64,000 nt of DNA from Nocardia asteroides (GTDB lineage: Bacteria > Actinomycetota > Actinomycetes > Mycobacteriales > Mycobacteriaceae): assembly GCF_021183625.1 (NCBI RefSeq), contig NZ_CP089214.1:4092001-4156000 (forward strand). Direction: 5' to 3'. Position 1 is the stretch's first letter, and each line of letters starts with the position of its first letter. The position numbers were made by a program, and so were the translations under genes. Of the stretch, positions 40,095 to 48,535 are shown in pieces. The notes beneath the pieces were generated by a model that saw only the letters and a program-made list of their open reading frames with translations, searched no databases and was not told where the DNA came from.

Positions 40095-40504
40095 ATGGCG
40101 CAGGGAGACGTAGGCAGTGCGGTCCGCGTGGGAGAGCGGGCCGCAGCTCGGTTGGCGAGGCTGAGGTGCTGTGCGATCGAGCCGGGGCTGTCCGATTCCG
40201 AGTTCGAGCGGATCGAGTCGAGCTACGGGTTCGAATTCGCGGACGACCACCGAGCGTTCCTCGCCGCCGGTCTGCCGGTGCGAGGCATCGGCGCGGAAGC
40301 GGGCGCCGGAAGAGATCCGTGGCCGAATTGGCGGGACGGCAGCGAGGCCGACCTGCGCGCCCGGCTCGATCGGCCGATCGCCGCCGCACTGGCCGAGGTG
40401 GCAGCGATCTGGACTCGTGGGTCCGCTGCGAGTTCACCGGCTTCCGGCAGCCCATCGACTGGGAACCGGAAGTGATCGCGCCGTTCTGGCGTGGCTTCGT
40501 GTAG
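40095..40504 (+). pseudogene. Decayed SMI1/KNR4 (SUKH)-like gene
   Basis: From the ATG at 40095 the frame reads a good SUKH-like N-terminus: LSDSEFERIESSYGFEFADD, HRAFLAAGLPV, then WPNWRDGSEADLRARLDRPI. After that, intact relatives continue with a G-V-L-F-D-V block, but here the frame turns to nonsense (about 40375) and a plausible C-terminus (LDSWVRCEFTGFRQPIDWEP) appears in another frame, ending at 40504. This suggests an internal deletion plus a frame change. SUKH proteins often act as immunity proteins to secreted toxins; no toxin gene is present. Confidence 0.5.
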
Positions 40505-40663
40505 CGCACGTTCATCCCCCTTACGCTGACAGCACCGGACATTGCCCCCGCCGCCGGATAGAACGCCGGACAGTGGGTATCCGCGCCGATAGATCTTGCG
40601 GGAAGGAAAGCGAAGCATTATGCGCCGCACGACCATCCGCACTGAACGATGCGCGAGAGAAAC

Positions 40664-40864
40664 ATGAGAATCGGAAGTGTTCTTGTCCTGGTCTGGCTGA
40701 TCATCGGCATCATCGCCGCTGCTCAGCGCGATTACTTCGACAGTGGCCCGGTGAACTGCGCCGGATTCAGCACGATCGCGGTCACCGTGATCGCCGGACC
40801 GCTGAACTACCTGGGAGTGAACCCCAAGGTCGATGACTGCAATGTGCCGCAGCCGAGCCCGTAG
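40664..40864 (+). CDS. Small membrane protein, conserved in Mycobacteriales
   Basis: 66 residues from the ATG at 40664 (another ATG at 40649 adds five residues). One N-terminal hydrophobic helix (VLVLVWLIIGIIAA), then a polar region with PVNCAGFSTIAVTVIAGPLNYLG and a final DDCNVPQPSP. Two Cys outside the helix could pair. I recall similar small proteins in mycobacteria, with no known function. GAGAG precedes the start. Confidence 0.7.
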   Translation: MRIGSVLVLVWLIIGIIAAAQRDYFDSGPVNCAGFSTIAVTVIAGPLNYLGVNPKVDDCNVPQPSP

Positions 40865-40936
40865 CGGGCCGGCGCTACCCGCGAGGTAGCCGCGAGACGA
40901 GGCCCGGGTGTGGCGGCATCCGGGTTTCTCGGGGAA

Positions 40937-40990
40937 GACAGCGCCCGGCAGGTGGAGAGCTCCTTCGGCCTCCACTCGCCGGGCGCTGTC
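40937..40990. terminator. Large hairpin after the small membrane protein
   Basis: Perfect 13-base outer arms GACAGCGCCCGGC and complement (40937-40949 with 40978-40990) with an inner GTGGAG / CTCCAC stem, about 70 bases after the stop at 40864. Confidence 0.6.
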
Positions 40991-41025
40991 GTGTGCGCGG
41001 GGCCGGGCGGACGAGATCGAACACA

Positions 41026-41059
41026 GCGGCCCCGCACCCGGGAACGGGTGCGGGGCCGC
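41026..41059 (-). terminator. Terminator of the MMPL gene
   Basis: Perfect 14-base arms GCGGCCCCGCACCC and complement with a 6-base loop, 17 bases beyond the MMPL stop codon. Confidence 0.75.
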
Positions 41060-41076
41060 GGCGAATCGAAGGCCGG

Positions 41077-43374
41077 TCAGGAGACCGTGGCGGGCTCCTT
41101 CTGCTCCGCCTCGGTGCGCGGCTCGCGCAGCGCGGCCAGCTTGGCGCCCTCGACATCGATGTCCGGCAGGATCCGGTCCAGCCAGGCAGGCATCCACCAG
41201 GCCCACTTGCCGAGCAGGGCGAGCAGCGACGGGATCACGATCATCCGGACGATGAAGGCGTCGAACAGCACGCCCGCGGCCAGCGCGAAGCCCATCGACT
41301 TCGCCACCACGTTCGTCTCCAGCAGGAAGGAGCCGAAGACCGAGATCATGATGATCGCGGCGGCGATCACCACCCTGGCGCCGTGGTGGTAGCCGCTGAT
41401 CATGGCCTCGACCGGCGACTTGCCGTGCACGTACTCCTCGCGCATGCGGGTCACCAGGAAGACCTGGTAGTCCATGGCGAGGCCGAAGACGAGGCCGATG
41501 AGCATGATCGGCAGGAAGCTGATGATCGGCCCCGGATCCTCGATCAGCCCGAGCGCGCCGTCCTGGAAGATCAGCACGGTCGCGCCGAAGGTGGCTGCCA
41601 TGGAGAGCAGGAAGCCGAGCGCGGCGGTGAGCGGTACCAGGATCGAGCGGAACACCAGGATGAGCAGCACGAAGGCGGCGCCCGCGACGATCGCCAGGTA
41701 CGGCACGATCTTGCTCAGCAGCACGTGGTCGATGTCGGCGTAGATGGCGGTGGAGCCGGTGATGCCGTACTCCATGCCGTACTCGCTCTTCAGCTCGGCC
41801 TCGGCGTCCCTGGCCTCGGCGACCAGATCCTTGGTGGCCTGGTCGTTCGGGCCCGCCTTCGGCACGCCGTCGATCAGCGCGCCGAGGCCGTCCTCGCTGC
41901 GCTGCGGCGCGGTCACGTAGTCCATGCCCGCGTAGGAGCCGAGCCGCTCCTCCAGCGCGGCGAGCGCGGCATCGCGCCGCTCGACCGGGACGTTCTCCAG
42001 GTCGACGGCGATATTGAGAATGCCGTTGCTGCCCTCGCCGAAGCCCTCGGTGCGCAGCTCGTATGCCTTCCGCACGGTGGTGTCGCGCGGCATGCTGTCC
42101 TCACCGGGCAGGCCGAGCTGCAGCCCGGCCGCGGGGGCGGCGAGCGCGCCGAGCAGCACCACGCTGAGCAGCAGCGTCACCGCGGGCGCCCGGGCGATCA
42201 CCCGGGCGATCCTGGTGCCGACGGTGACCACCGTCTCGTCCTCGGTGTCGTGCTTGGCGACGAACGGGAGCCTCGGCTTGAAGAGGAAGCGACCGAAGGC
42301 GCCGAGCAGCGCCGGCATCAGCGTGATGGCGGTGAGCACGGCGAAGGCCGCGGCGATGGCGCCGCCGAGCCCCATGAAGGTCAGGAAGCTGACGCCGACG
42401 ATGCTCAGCCCGGCCAGCGCGATGATCACGGTCAATCCGGCGAAGACCACCGCGGAGCCCGCGGTGCCGAGCGCGGTCCCGGCCGCGTCCTCCGGTGAAT
42501 CGCCGACGCCGATCTCGTGTTTGTACCTGGAGACGATGAAGAGCGCGTAGTCGATGGAGAGCGCGATGCCGATCATCGAGGCGAGGAAGACGGTGAAGCT
42601 CGGCATGTCGATGAAGTTGGTGCCGACCATGATCAGCGACGTCGCGGCGCCCAGCCCGACCAGCGCGGTGAGGATCGGGACGAAGGCGGCCACGATCGCG
42701 CCGAAGGCCACGATCATCACCACCAGCGCCACGGCCATGCCGATCAGCTCGGACTTGCCGCTCGGCGCCTCCGTCTCCTGCGCGATGCTCCCGCTCAGCT
42801 CGATGGTCAGCCCGGCGTTGCGCGCGTCGCCGCCGACGTCGTAGGCGGCCGTGCGGTCGTCGGGGGTGACGTCGGCGAACTCGGCGATGCCGAAGGGGAC
42901 GCTGAGGATGGCGACCGAATCCGGACTCTCCTGGTTGAGCACGTTCAGCGGCGCCGAGCTGCACTTCGACGGGTCCCGGTCGGCGAGGCAGCCCAGCTTC
43001 TCGGCGGCCTCGATCGGGTCGACCAGCGGCTTGGCGTGGTCGACGATCGGGAGCTCGTTCAGCTTGGCGATGAACGCCTCCACCGCGGCCCGGTTCGCCG
43101 GGTCGGTGAGCTTCTGGCCCGCGGGCGCGCCGATCACGTAGGTGCCGGTGACGGCGTCGAAGTCGAAGGCGGCCGAGGCGCCGGGGAAGTGCTTGTCCAG
43201 AATCTCGGTGGCCCGCTCCGATGGCAGGCCGGGCATGCTGAAATCGTCGGTCATCGGCTTGCTCAGAGCGCCACCGGCCGCGGCGAGCAGCACGAGCAGG
43301 ATGAGCCAGACCGGAAGCACTATCCATTTATGGCGGAAAGCGAACTTTCCCCACCGGTAGAGAAGTACGGACAC
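41077..43374 (-). CDS. MMPL family transporter
   Basis: 765 residues from the GTG at 43374 (ribosome site AGGAG). RND-superfamily exporter with about 12 transmembrane segments in two halves: TM1 followed by a large external domain, then SIDYALFIVSRYKHEIG (an MMPL signature with the proton-relay Asp-Tyr), a second external domain, and FGLAMDYQVFLVTRMREEYV in the second half. Ends with a cytoplasmic tail of about 35 residues. Such transporters export lipids or drugs across the inner membrane in mycolate actinobacteria. It is divergent from a TetR regulator, with a palindrome between them that suggests repression by it. Confidence 0.93.
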   Translation of the reverse strand: MSVLLYRWGKFAFRHKWIVLPVWLILLVLLAAAGGALSKPMTDDFSMPGLPSERATEILDKHFPGASAAFDFDAVTGTYVIGAPAGQKLTDPANRAAVEAFIAKLNELPIVDHAKPLVDPIEAAEKLGCLADRDPSKCSSAPLNVLNQESPDSVAILSVPFGIAEFADVTPDDRTAAYDVGGDARNAGLTIELSGSIAQETEAPSGKSELIGMAVALVVMIVAFGAIVAAFVPILTALVGLGAATSLIMVGTNFIDMPSFTVFLASMIGIALSIDYALFIVSRYKHEIGVGDSPEDAAGTALGTAGSAVVFAGLTVIIALAGLSIVGVSFLTFMGLGGAIAAAFAVLTAITLMPALLGAFGRFLFKPRLPFVAKHDTEDETVVTVGTRIARVIARAPAVTLLLSVVLLGALAAPAAGLQLGLPGEDSMPRDTTVRKAYELRTEGFGEGSNGILNIAVDLENVPVERRDAALAALEERLGSYAGMDYVTAPQRSEDGLGALIDGVPKAGPNDQATKDLVAEARDAEAELKSEYGMEYGITGSTAIYADIDHVLLSKIVPYLAIVAGAAFVLLILVFRSILVPLTAALGFLLSMAATFGATVLIFQDGALGLIEDPGPIISFLPIMLIGLVFGLAMDYQVFLVTRMREEYVHGKSPVEAMISGYHHGARVVIAAAIIMISVFGSFLLETNVVAKSMGFALAAGVLFDAFIVRMIVIPSLLALLGKWAWWMPAWLDRILPDIDVEGAKLAALREPRTEAEQKEPATVS

Positions 43375-43486
43375 GAGGATATCTCCTGACGATGTCTGGG
43401 CGCGCTGAGTCGAGCGGTGTGCAAAGCACCGGTGTAGACAGCACCCGCGGGGCCACCCGGCCCTCGCCTCCACAAAACGCTCTCTG

Positions 43487-43502
43487 CCTACCGTGCGGTA
43501 GG
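43487..43502. promoter_or_regulatory. Palindromic operator CCTACCG-TG-CGGTAGG
   Basis: Perfect 7-base inverted repeat with 2-base spacer, in the 214-bp divergent region between the MMPL start (43374) and the tetR start (43589). Size and place are typical of a TetR operator controlling both promoters. Confidence 0.7.
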
Positions 43503-43588
43503 TAGAATAACCGCCGGTCGGCGACCGCGACAACACCGCCGCCGCGGGGTACGTGCTCCGTGTACCCAGGCAGGAAAGGACCGAACAC

Positions 43589-44182
43589 ATGCCGAGCCGC
43601 AGCCCGGCCGCCGCCATATCCGCAGGTGGCAGTACCAAAGACGCGATTCGCGATGCCGCGCTCGAGCTCTTCTCGGCCAAGGGCTTCGAGCAGACGAGCC
43701 TGCGCGAGGTAGCCGATGTGGTGGGAATCACCAAGGCATCCCTCTACTATCACTACGCCTCGAAGCAGGATCTGCTAGGCGCGATCATCGATCCGATCAT
43801 CGAGCACATGCGCTCGATGGGCGCCAAGGTCGATGGCATCGCCTGGTCCGGCGCGAACGTGCGCACCGTGCTGCGCGACTATCTGCGCGGGATCGTCCAG
43901 CACCGGCACGCGGGCGCGCTGCTGCTGCGCGACACCGTCGCCATCATCAACGCGCTCCACGATCGCTACCCGGACTGGATCGACAGCAGCGAGCGGATCC
44001 GGCTGTGGCTGGCTGGCCCCGCGCCGACCGACGAATCCACGCTGCGCGCCGCCGCGGCGCTGGAGGTGATCACGGTGGCGCTGGTGAGCGCGGAGTACGT
44101 CCCCGGCGCCCCCGAGGAGCTGGTGGAGCGGCTCCTGCTGGACTGCGCGGTGACGGTGCTCGGTGGCATCGCCGATCGGTGA
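43589..44182 (+). CDS. TetR family transcriptional regulator
   Basis: 197 residues. N-terminal helix-turn-helix: TKDAIRDAALELFSAKGFEQ, SLREVADVVGITKASLYYHYASK. The C-terminal ligand domain is TetR_C-like (DGIAWSGANVRTVLRDYLRG onward). ATG at 43589 with AAAGGA upstream; a GTG at 43553 is less likely. It probably represses itself and the divergent MMPL transporter through the palindrome at 43487. The ligand is unknown. Confidence 0.92.
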   Translation: MPSRSPAAAISAGGSTKDAIRDAALELFSAKGFEQTSLREVADVVGITKASLYYHYASKQDLLGAIIDPIIEHMRSMGAKVDGIAWSGANVRTVLRDYLRGIVQHRHAGALLLRDTVAIINALHDRYPDWIDSSERIRLWLAGPAPTDESTLRAAAALEVITVALVSAEYVPGAPEELVERLLLDCAVTVLGGIADR

Positions 44183-44191
44183 GACGTTCCG

Positions 44192-44214
44192 GCGCGGGCG
44201 GATTCGGCCCGCGC
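44192..44214 (+). terminator. Terminator hairpin after tetR
   Basis: GCGCGGGC / GCCCGCGC stem with a 7-base loop, 10 bases beyond the tetR stop codon. Confidence 0.6.
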
Positions 44215-44283
44215 AGCGCGTAGATTCTCCGGTGTCCACCGTGATACCGGGAGTACGACGATGCCGAATCCAGGAGCTTAGCC

Positions 44284-44742
44284 GTGCACATCACCGCGAG
44301 GGTCGACTACGCGGTACGAACGCTGCTCGAGATCGCGCGCGGCCAGGCGGCGGGGTCGGTGAAGGCGGATGCCATCGCCACCGCGCAGCAGATCCCGCCG
44401 AAGGTGCTGGAGACGGTGCTCGGCGAGCTGCGCCGCGGTGACCTGGTGACCAGCCGCCGCGGCCCGGACGGCGGATACCGGCTGGCCCGCCCGGCCGCCG
44501 AGATCTCGGTGGCCGACGTCATCCGCGCGGTGGAGAGCCCGCTCGCCTCGGTGCGCGGGCAGCGGCCGGAGAACGTGAAGTACGCGGGCGTGGCCGAGCC
44601 GCTGCGGCAGGTGTGGATCGCGTTGCGCGTCAACATCAGATCGGTGCTGGAGAACGTCTCCATCGCCGATATCGCGGCCGACGAACTGCCCGGCTTCGTG
44701 GTTTCGCTGACAGCTGATCCCGGGGCCTGGGCCCGGCGGTGA
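44284..44742 (+). CDS. Rrf2 family transcriptional regulator without Fe-S cysteines
   Basis: 152 residues from a GTG. Winged helix-turn-helix of the Rrf2 family: MHITARVDYAVRTLLEIA, ATAQQIPPKVLETVLGELRR, and the wing RRGPDGGYRLARP. The three Cys that bind an Fe-S cluster in IscR/NsrR/RirA are absent (the region reads PENVKYAGVAEPLRQVW), so it senses something else or acts as a cluster-free repressor. It lies 46 bases upstream of the ABC exporter genes on the same strand and may control them. Similar to Rv1287-type proteins. Confidence 0.88.
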   Translation: MHITARVDYAVRTLLEIARGQAAGSVKADAIATAQQIPPKVLETVLGELRRGDLVTSRRGPDGGYRLARPAAEISVADVIRAVESPLASVRGQRPENVKYAGVAEPLRQVWIALRVNIRSVLENVSIADIAADELPGFVVSLTADPGAWARR

Positions 44743-44788
44743 AAAGTTCGCGACGGCGTACCCGGCACCCGGTAATCTCCACAACATC

Positions 44789-46522
44789 ATGTTGATCGGA
44801 CTGCTTCGCACCCGTCTCCACCCCTACCGCAGGCAGCTCGCCGCGGTGGTGGTGCTTCAGCTGATCTCGGTCATCGCCATGCTCTACCTGCCGAGCCTGA
44901 ACGCGGATCTGATCGACGGCGGCGTCACCAAGGGCGACATCGGCTACATCTGGACCACCGGGCTGTGGATGCTGGCCGTCTCCGGGGTGCAGATCCTGGC
45001 CTCCGCGACCTCGGTGTACTTCGCGGCGCAGGCGGCCATGGGCGCGGGGCGCGACATGCGCGGCGCGCTGGTGCACCGGGTCGGCACCTTCAGCGCGCGC
45101 GAGGTCGGCCAGTTCGGCGCCCCCTCGCTGATCACCAGGAACACCAACGACGTGCAGCAGGTGCAGCTGCTCGTCGTGATGTCGGCGACCATCCTGGTGA
45201 TGGCGCCGATCATGTGCGTCGGCGGCATCGTCATGGCGCTGCGCGAGGATCTCGGGCTCTCCTGGCTGCTGCTCATCGCGGTGCCCGCGCTCGGCATCTC
45301 GATGGGCGTGATCGTGGCCTTCATGGTGCCCGGGTTCCGGCAGATGCAGGACCGCATCGACCAGGTGAACCGGGTGCTGCGCGAGCAGATCACCGGGATC
45401 AGGGTGGTCCGCGCCTTCGTCAGGGAGCGGCAGGAGACCGCGCGCTTCGAGGTCGCCAACGACCTGCTCACCGCGGCCTCGCTGCGGGTCGGGCGGCTGA
45501 TGGCGCTGATGTTCCCGACGGTCATGCTGATCAGCAATGTGACCGCGGTCGGGGTGATCTGGTTCGGTGGGCACGCGGTGGATTCCGGCGCCATGCAGAT
45601 CGGCTCGCTGACCGCGCTGCTCTCCTACATCATGCAGATCCTGATGGCGGTCATGATGGCCTCGTTCCTGGCCATGATGGCGCCGCGGGCCGCGGTCTCG
45701 GCCGATCGCATCGGCGCGGTGCTCGGCACCGAGTCGTCGGTGCGGGAGCCGGAGACGGCGGTGCCGTTCCGGGGCGACCCGGCCACCGTCGAGCTGCGCG
45801 ATGCCGAGTTCGCCTTTCCCGGCGCGGAGAAGCCGGTGCTGTGCCGGGTGCGGTTCCGGGTCGGGCCCGGCACGACCACCGCCGTCGTCGGCTCCACCGG
45901 TTCGGGCAAGACCACGCTGGTCAACCTGATCCCGCGGCTCATCGACGTCACCGCGGGCGCGGTGCTGGTCGGCGGCACCGACGTCAGGGAGCTGGACCTC
46001 AGCGAGCTGCGCGAGCGGATCGGGCTGGTGCCGCAGAAGGCGTACCTGTTCTCCGGGACGGTCGCGGAGAACCTGCGCTACGGCAAGCCGGACGCCACCG
46101 ACGACGAGCTCTGGCACGCCCTGGAGGTGGCCCAGGCGGCCGATTTCGTGCGCGAGATGCCGCAGGGGCTGGCGACGCCGATCGCGCAGGGCGGCACGAC
46201 TGTCTCCGGCGGGCAGCGGCAGCGGCTCGCCATCGCGCGGGCGCTGGTGCGCAGGCCGAAGGTCTACCTCTTCGACGACTCGTTCTCCGCGCTGGACGTC
46301 GCCACCGACGCCAGGCTGCGCGCGGCGCTGCGCCCGGAGACCGCCGACGCGGCGGTGCTCATCGTGGCCCAGCGGGTGACGACGATCAGGGACGCCGACC
46401 AGATCGTGGTGCTCGAGGACGGCGAGATGGCCGGGATCGGCAGCCACGAGGAGCTGCTCCGGGACTGCCCGGAGTACCGGGAGATCGTGGAGAGCCAGCT
46501 CTCCGCACAGGAGGCGCGGTGA
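44789..46522 (+). CDS. ABC exporter half-transporter (degenerate ATPase site)
   Basis: 577 residues: six transmembrane segments (first LAAVVVLQLISVIAMLYLPS) and an NBD with Walker A GSTGSGKTTLVNLI, signature VSGGQRQRLAIARAL, Walker B VYLFDDSFSALD (Asp in place of the catalytic Glu) and Gln in place of the H-loop His (VAQRVTT). Both changes mark the non-catalytic half. It works with the product of 46590. The junction to that gene has an unusual 17-bp duplication (see repeat). It belongs to the multidrug/lipid exporter class; substrate unknown. Confidence 0.9.
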   Translation: MLIGLLRTRLHPYRRQLAAVVVLQLISVIAMLYLPSLNADLIDGGVTKGDIGYIWTTGLWMLAVSGVQILASATSVYFAAQAAMGAGRDMRGALVHRVGTFSAREVGQFGAPSLITRNTNDVQQVQLLVVMSATILVMAPIMCVGGIVMALREDLGLSWLLLIAVPALGISMGVIVAFMVPGFRQMQDRIDQVNRVLREQITGIRVVRAFVRERQETARFEVANDLLTAASLRVGRLMALMFPTVMLISNVTAVGVIWFGGHAVDSGAMQIGSLTALLSYIMQILMAVMMASFLAMMAPRAAVSADRIGAVLGTESSVREPETAVPFRGDPATVELRDAEFAFPGAEKPVLCRVRFRVGPGTTTAVVGSTGSGKTTLVNLIPRLIDVTAGAVLVGGTDVRELDLSELRERIGLVPQKAYLFSGTVAENLRYGKPDATDDELWHALEVAQAADFVREMPQGLATPIAQGGTTVSGGQRQRLAIARALVRRPKVYLFDDSFSALDVATDARLRAALRPETADAAVLIVAQRVTTIRDADQIVVLEDGEMAGIGSHEELLRDCPEYREIVESQLSAQEAR

Positions 46523-46593
46523 GAGACAATCGCGCACGCGCTCGCTGCGCCGACCGGGTGCGGGTGTCCCGCATGACACAGGAGGCGCGGTGA
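46506..46593 (+). repeat. 17-bp direct duplication flanking a 54-bp insert at the ABC gene junction
   Basis: CACAGGAGGCGCGGTGA occurs at 46506-46522 (ending in the stop of the first ABC gene) and again at 46577-46593 (ribosome site plus GTG start of the second). Joining the copies would restore a GTGA overlap between the genes. The 54 bases between look like an insertion with target duplication, or the result of a local duplication. Confidence 0.75.
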
Positions 46594-48509
46594 CCAGGCC
46601 GATGCCGGTGCCGGGGGCGCCGGAGAGCAAGGCGAAGTCGTTCAAGCCGTCGCTGAAGCGGTTGCTCGGCCGGTTGCGGCCGCACCGGATGCTGGTCGGC
46701 GTCATCGTGACGCTGGTGACCGTGTCGGTGGTGCTGAACACGCTCGGGCCGTACATCCTCGGCAAGGCCACCAACCTGATCTTCGACGGCGTCGTCGGCA
46801 AGAACCTGCCGTTCCCGCCCGGCACCACGCGGGACGAGGCGATCGCCGGGGTCAGGGCGAGCGGCCAGGGCACCTTCGCCGACATGCTCGGCGCGATGAA
46901 CGCGGTGCCCGGCGTCGGCGTCGACTTCGACGCCGTCGGCCGCATCCTGGTGCTGGTGCTGGCGCTCTACATCGGCGCGGCGATCTTCGGCTGGCTGCAG
47001 GCCTTCCTGCTCAACCTGGTGATCAACCGGACCGTCAAGCAGCTGCGCGCCGACGTGGAGGACAAGATCCACCGGCTCCCGCTGCGCTACTTCGACTCCA
47101 CGCCGCGCGGCGACCTGCTGAGCCGGGTCACCAACGACGTCGACAACGTCTCGATGAGCCTGCAGCAGACCATGAGCCAGCTGCTCACCTCGGTCTTCTC
47201 GGTGCTCGGCATCCTGATCGTGATGTTCTGGATCTCGCCGCTGCTCGCGGTGATCGCGCTGCTCACCGTGCCGGCCGCGGTCGTGGTGACGGCGCAGATC
47301 GCGAAGCGCTCCAAGCCGCACTTCGTGGACCAGTGGAAGTACACCGGCATCGTGAACGCCCAGGTCGAGGAGGCCTACACCGGCCACGAGATCGTCACCG
47401 CCTTCGGCCGGGTCGCCGAGGTGGGCGCGGAGTTCGACAAGCGCAACGAGCAGCTCTACCAGTCCAGCTTCAAGGCGCAGTTCATCTCCGGGCTGATCAT
47501 GCCGGCGATCATGTTCCTCGGGAACATCAACTTCGTGCTCGTCGCGCTGGTCGGCGGGTTGCGGGTGGCGACGGGCAACCTCTCGCTCGGCGACGTGCAG
47601 GCCTTCATCCAGTACTCGCGCCAGTTCAGCCAGCCGCTCACGCAGATCGGCGCCATGGCGAACCTGCTGCAGTCCGGGGTTGCCTCGGCGGAGCGGATCT
47701 TCGAGATCCTGGACGCCGGGGAGCAGGGCAAGGATCCGGTGGAGTTCGCCGGGCGGGGCGAGGGCCGGGGCCGGGTCGAGTTCGAGCACGTGTCGTTCCG
47801 GTACGACCCGGAGACGCCGGTGCTGGACGACCTCTCGCTCGTGGCCGAGCCCGGCCACGTGGTCGCCATCGTCGGCCCGACCGGCGCGGGCAAGACCACG
47901 CTGGTCAACCTGCTCATGCGCTTCTACGAGCTCGACTCCGGCGTCATCCGGATCGACGGCGACGACATCACCGCCATGACCCGCGACGCGCTGCGCGCCC
48001 GGATGGGCATGGTGCTGCAGGACACCTGGCTCTTCCGCGGCACCATCAGGGAGAACATCGCCTACGGCAACGAGCACGCCACCGAGGCGGAGATCCTCGC
48101 CGCCGCGCGCGACGCCTACGTCGACCGCTTCGTGCACGCGCTGCCCGAGGGGTACGACACCGTGATCGACGAGGAGGGGTCGGGGGTGAGCGCGGGCGAG
48201 AAGCAGCTCATCACCATCGCGCGGGCCTTCCTGGCCAAGCCGTCCATCCTGATCCTGGACGAGGCGACCAGCTCGGTCGACACCCGCACCGAGCTGCTGG
48301 TGCAGCAGGCCACCGCGGCGCTGCGCCGGGACCGCACCAGCTTCGTGATCGCGCACCGGCTCTCCACCATCAGGGACGCCGACCTGATCGTGGTGATGGA
48401 GAAGGGCTCCATCGTCGAGCAGGGAACGCACCACGAGCTGCTGGAGCGCCGCGGCGCCTACTACCGGCTCTACAACGCCCAGTTCGCGGCGGCCACCGCA
48501 CAGGTGTGA
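46590..48509 (+). CDS. ABC exporter half-transporter (catalytic half)
   Basis: 639 residues from the GTG at 46590 with GGAGG upstream. A large extracellular loop after TM1 (about residues 65-115), six transmembrane segments, and an NBD with Walker A GPTGAGKTTLVNLL, the variant signature GVSAGEKQLITIARAF, Walker B ILILDEATSSVD with intact Glu, and H-loop VIAHRLST. Heterodimer partner of the product of 44789. An Rrf2 regulator precedes the pair. Confidence 0.92.
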   Translation: MTRPMPVPGAPESKAKSFKPSLKRLLGRLRPHRMLVGVIVTLVTVSVVLNTLGPYILGKATNLIFDGVVGKNLPFPPGTTRDEAIAGVRASGQGTFADMLGAMNAVPGVGVDFDAVGRILVLVLALYIGAAIFGWLQAFLLNLVINRTVKQLRADVEDKIHRLPLRYFDSTPRGDLLSRVTNDVDNVSMSLQQTMSQLLTSVFSVLGILIVMFWISPLLAVIALLTVPAAVVVTAQIAKRSKPHFVDQWKYTGIVNAQVEEAYTGHEIVTAFGRVAEVGAEFDKRNEQLYQSSFKAQFISGLIMPAIMFLGNINFVLVALVGGLRVATGNLSLGDVQAFIQYSRQFSQPLTQIGAMANLLQSGVASAERIFEILDAGEQGKDPVEFAGRGEGRGRVEFEHVSFRYDPETPVLDDLSLVAEPGHVVAIVGPTGAGKTTLVNLLMRFYELDSGVIRIDGDDITAMTRDALRARMGMVLQDTWLFRGTIRENIAYGNEHATEAEILAAARDAYVDRFVHALPEGYDTVIDEEGSGVSAGEKQLITIARAFLAKPSILILDEATSSVDTRTELLVQQATAALRRDRTSFVIAHRLSTIRDADLIVVMEKGSIVEQGTHHELLERRGAYYRLYNAQFAAATAQV

Positions 48510-48535
48510 CCGGGGCGCCTGCGAGGATGGGCGGC

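Noticed and set aside
44636..46945. Long antisense frames opposite the ABC exporters, GlfT2 and others (for example 44636-46945 and 6901-9009 minus).
   Set aside because: They are rich in His, Arg, Asp and Gly with no motif, exactly antisense to well-identified genes; typical high-GC shadows.
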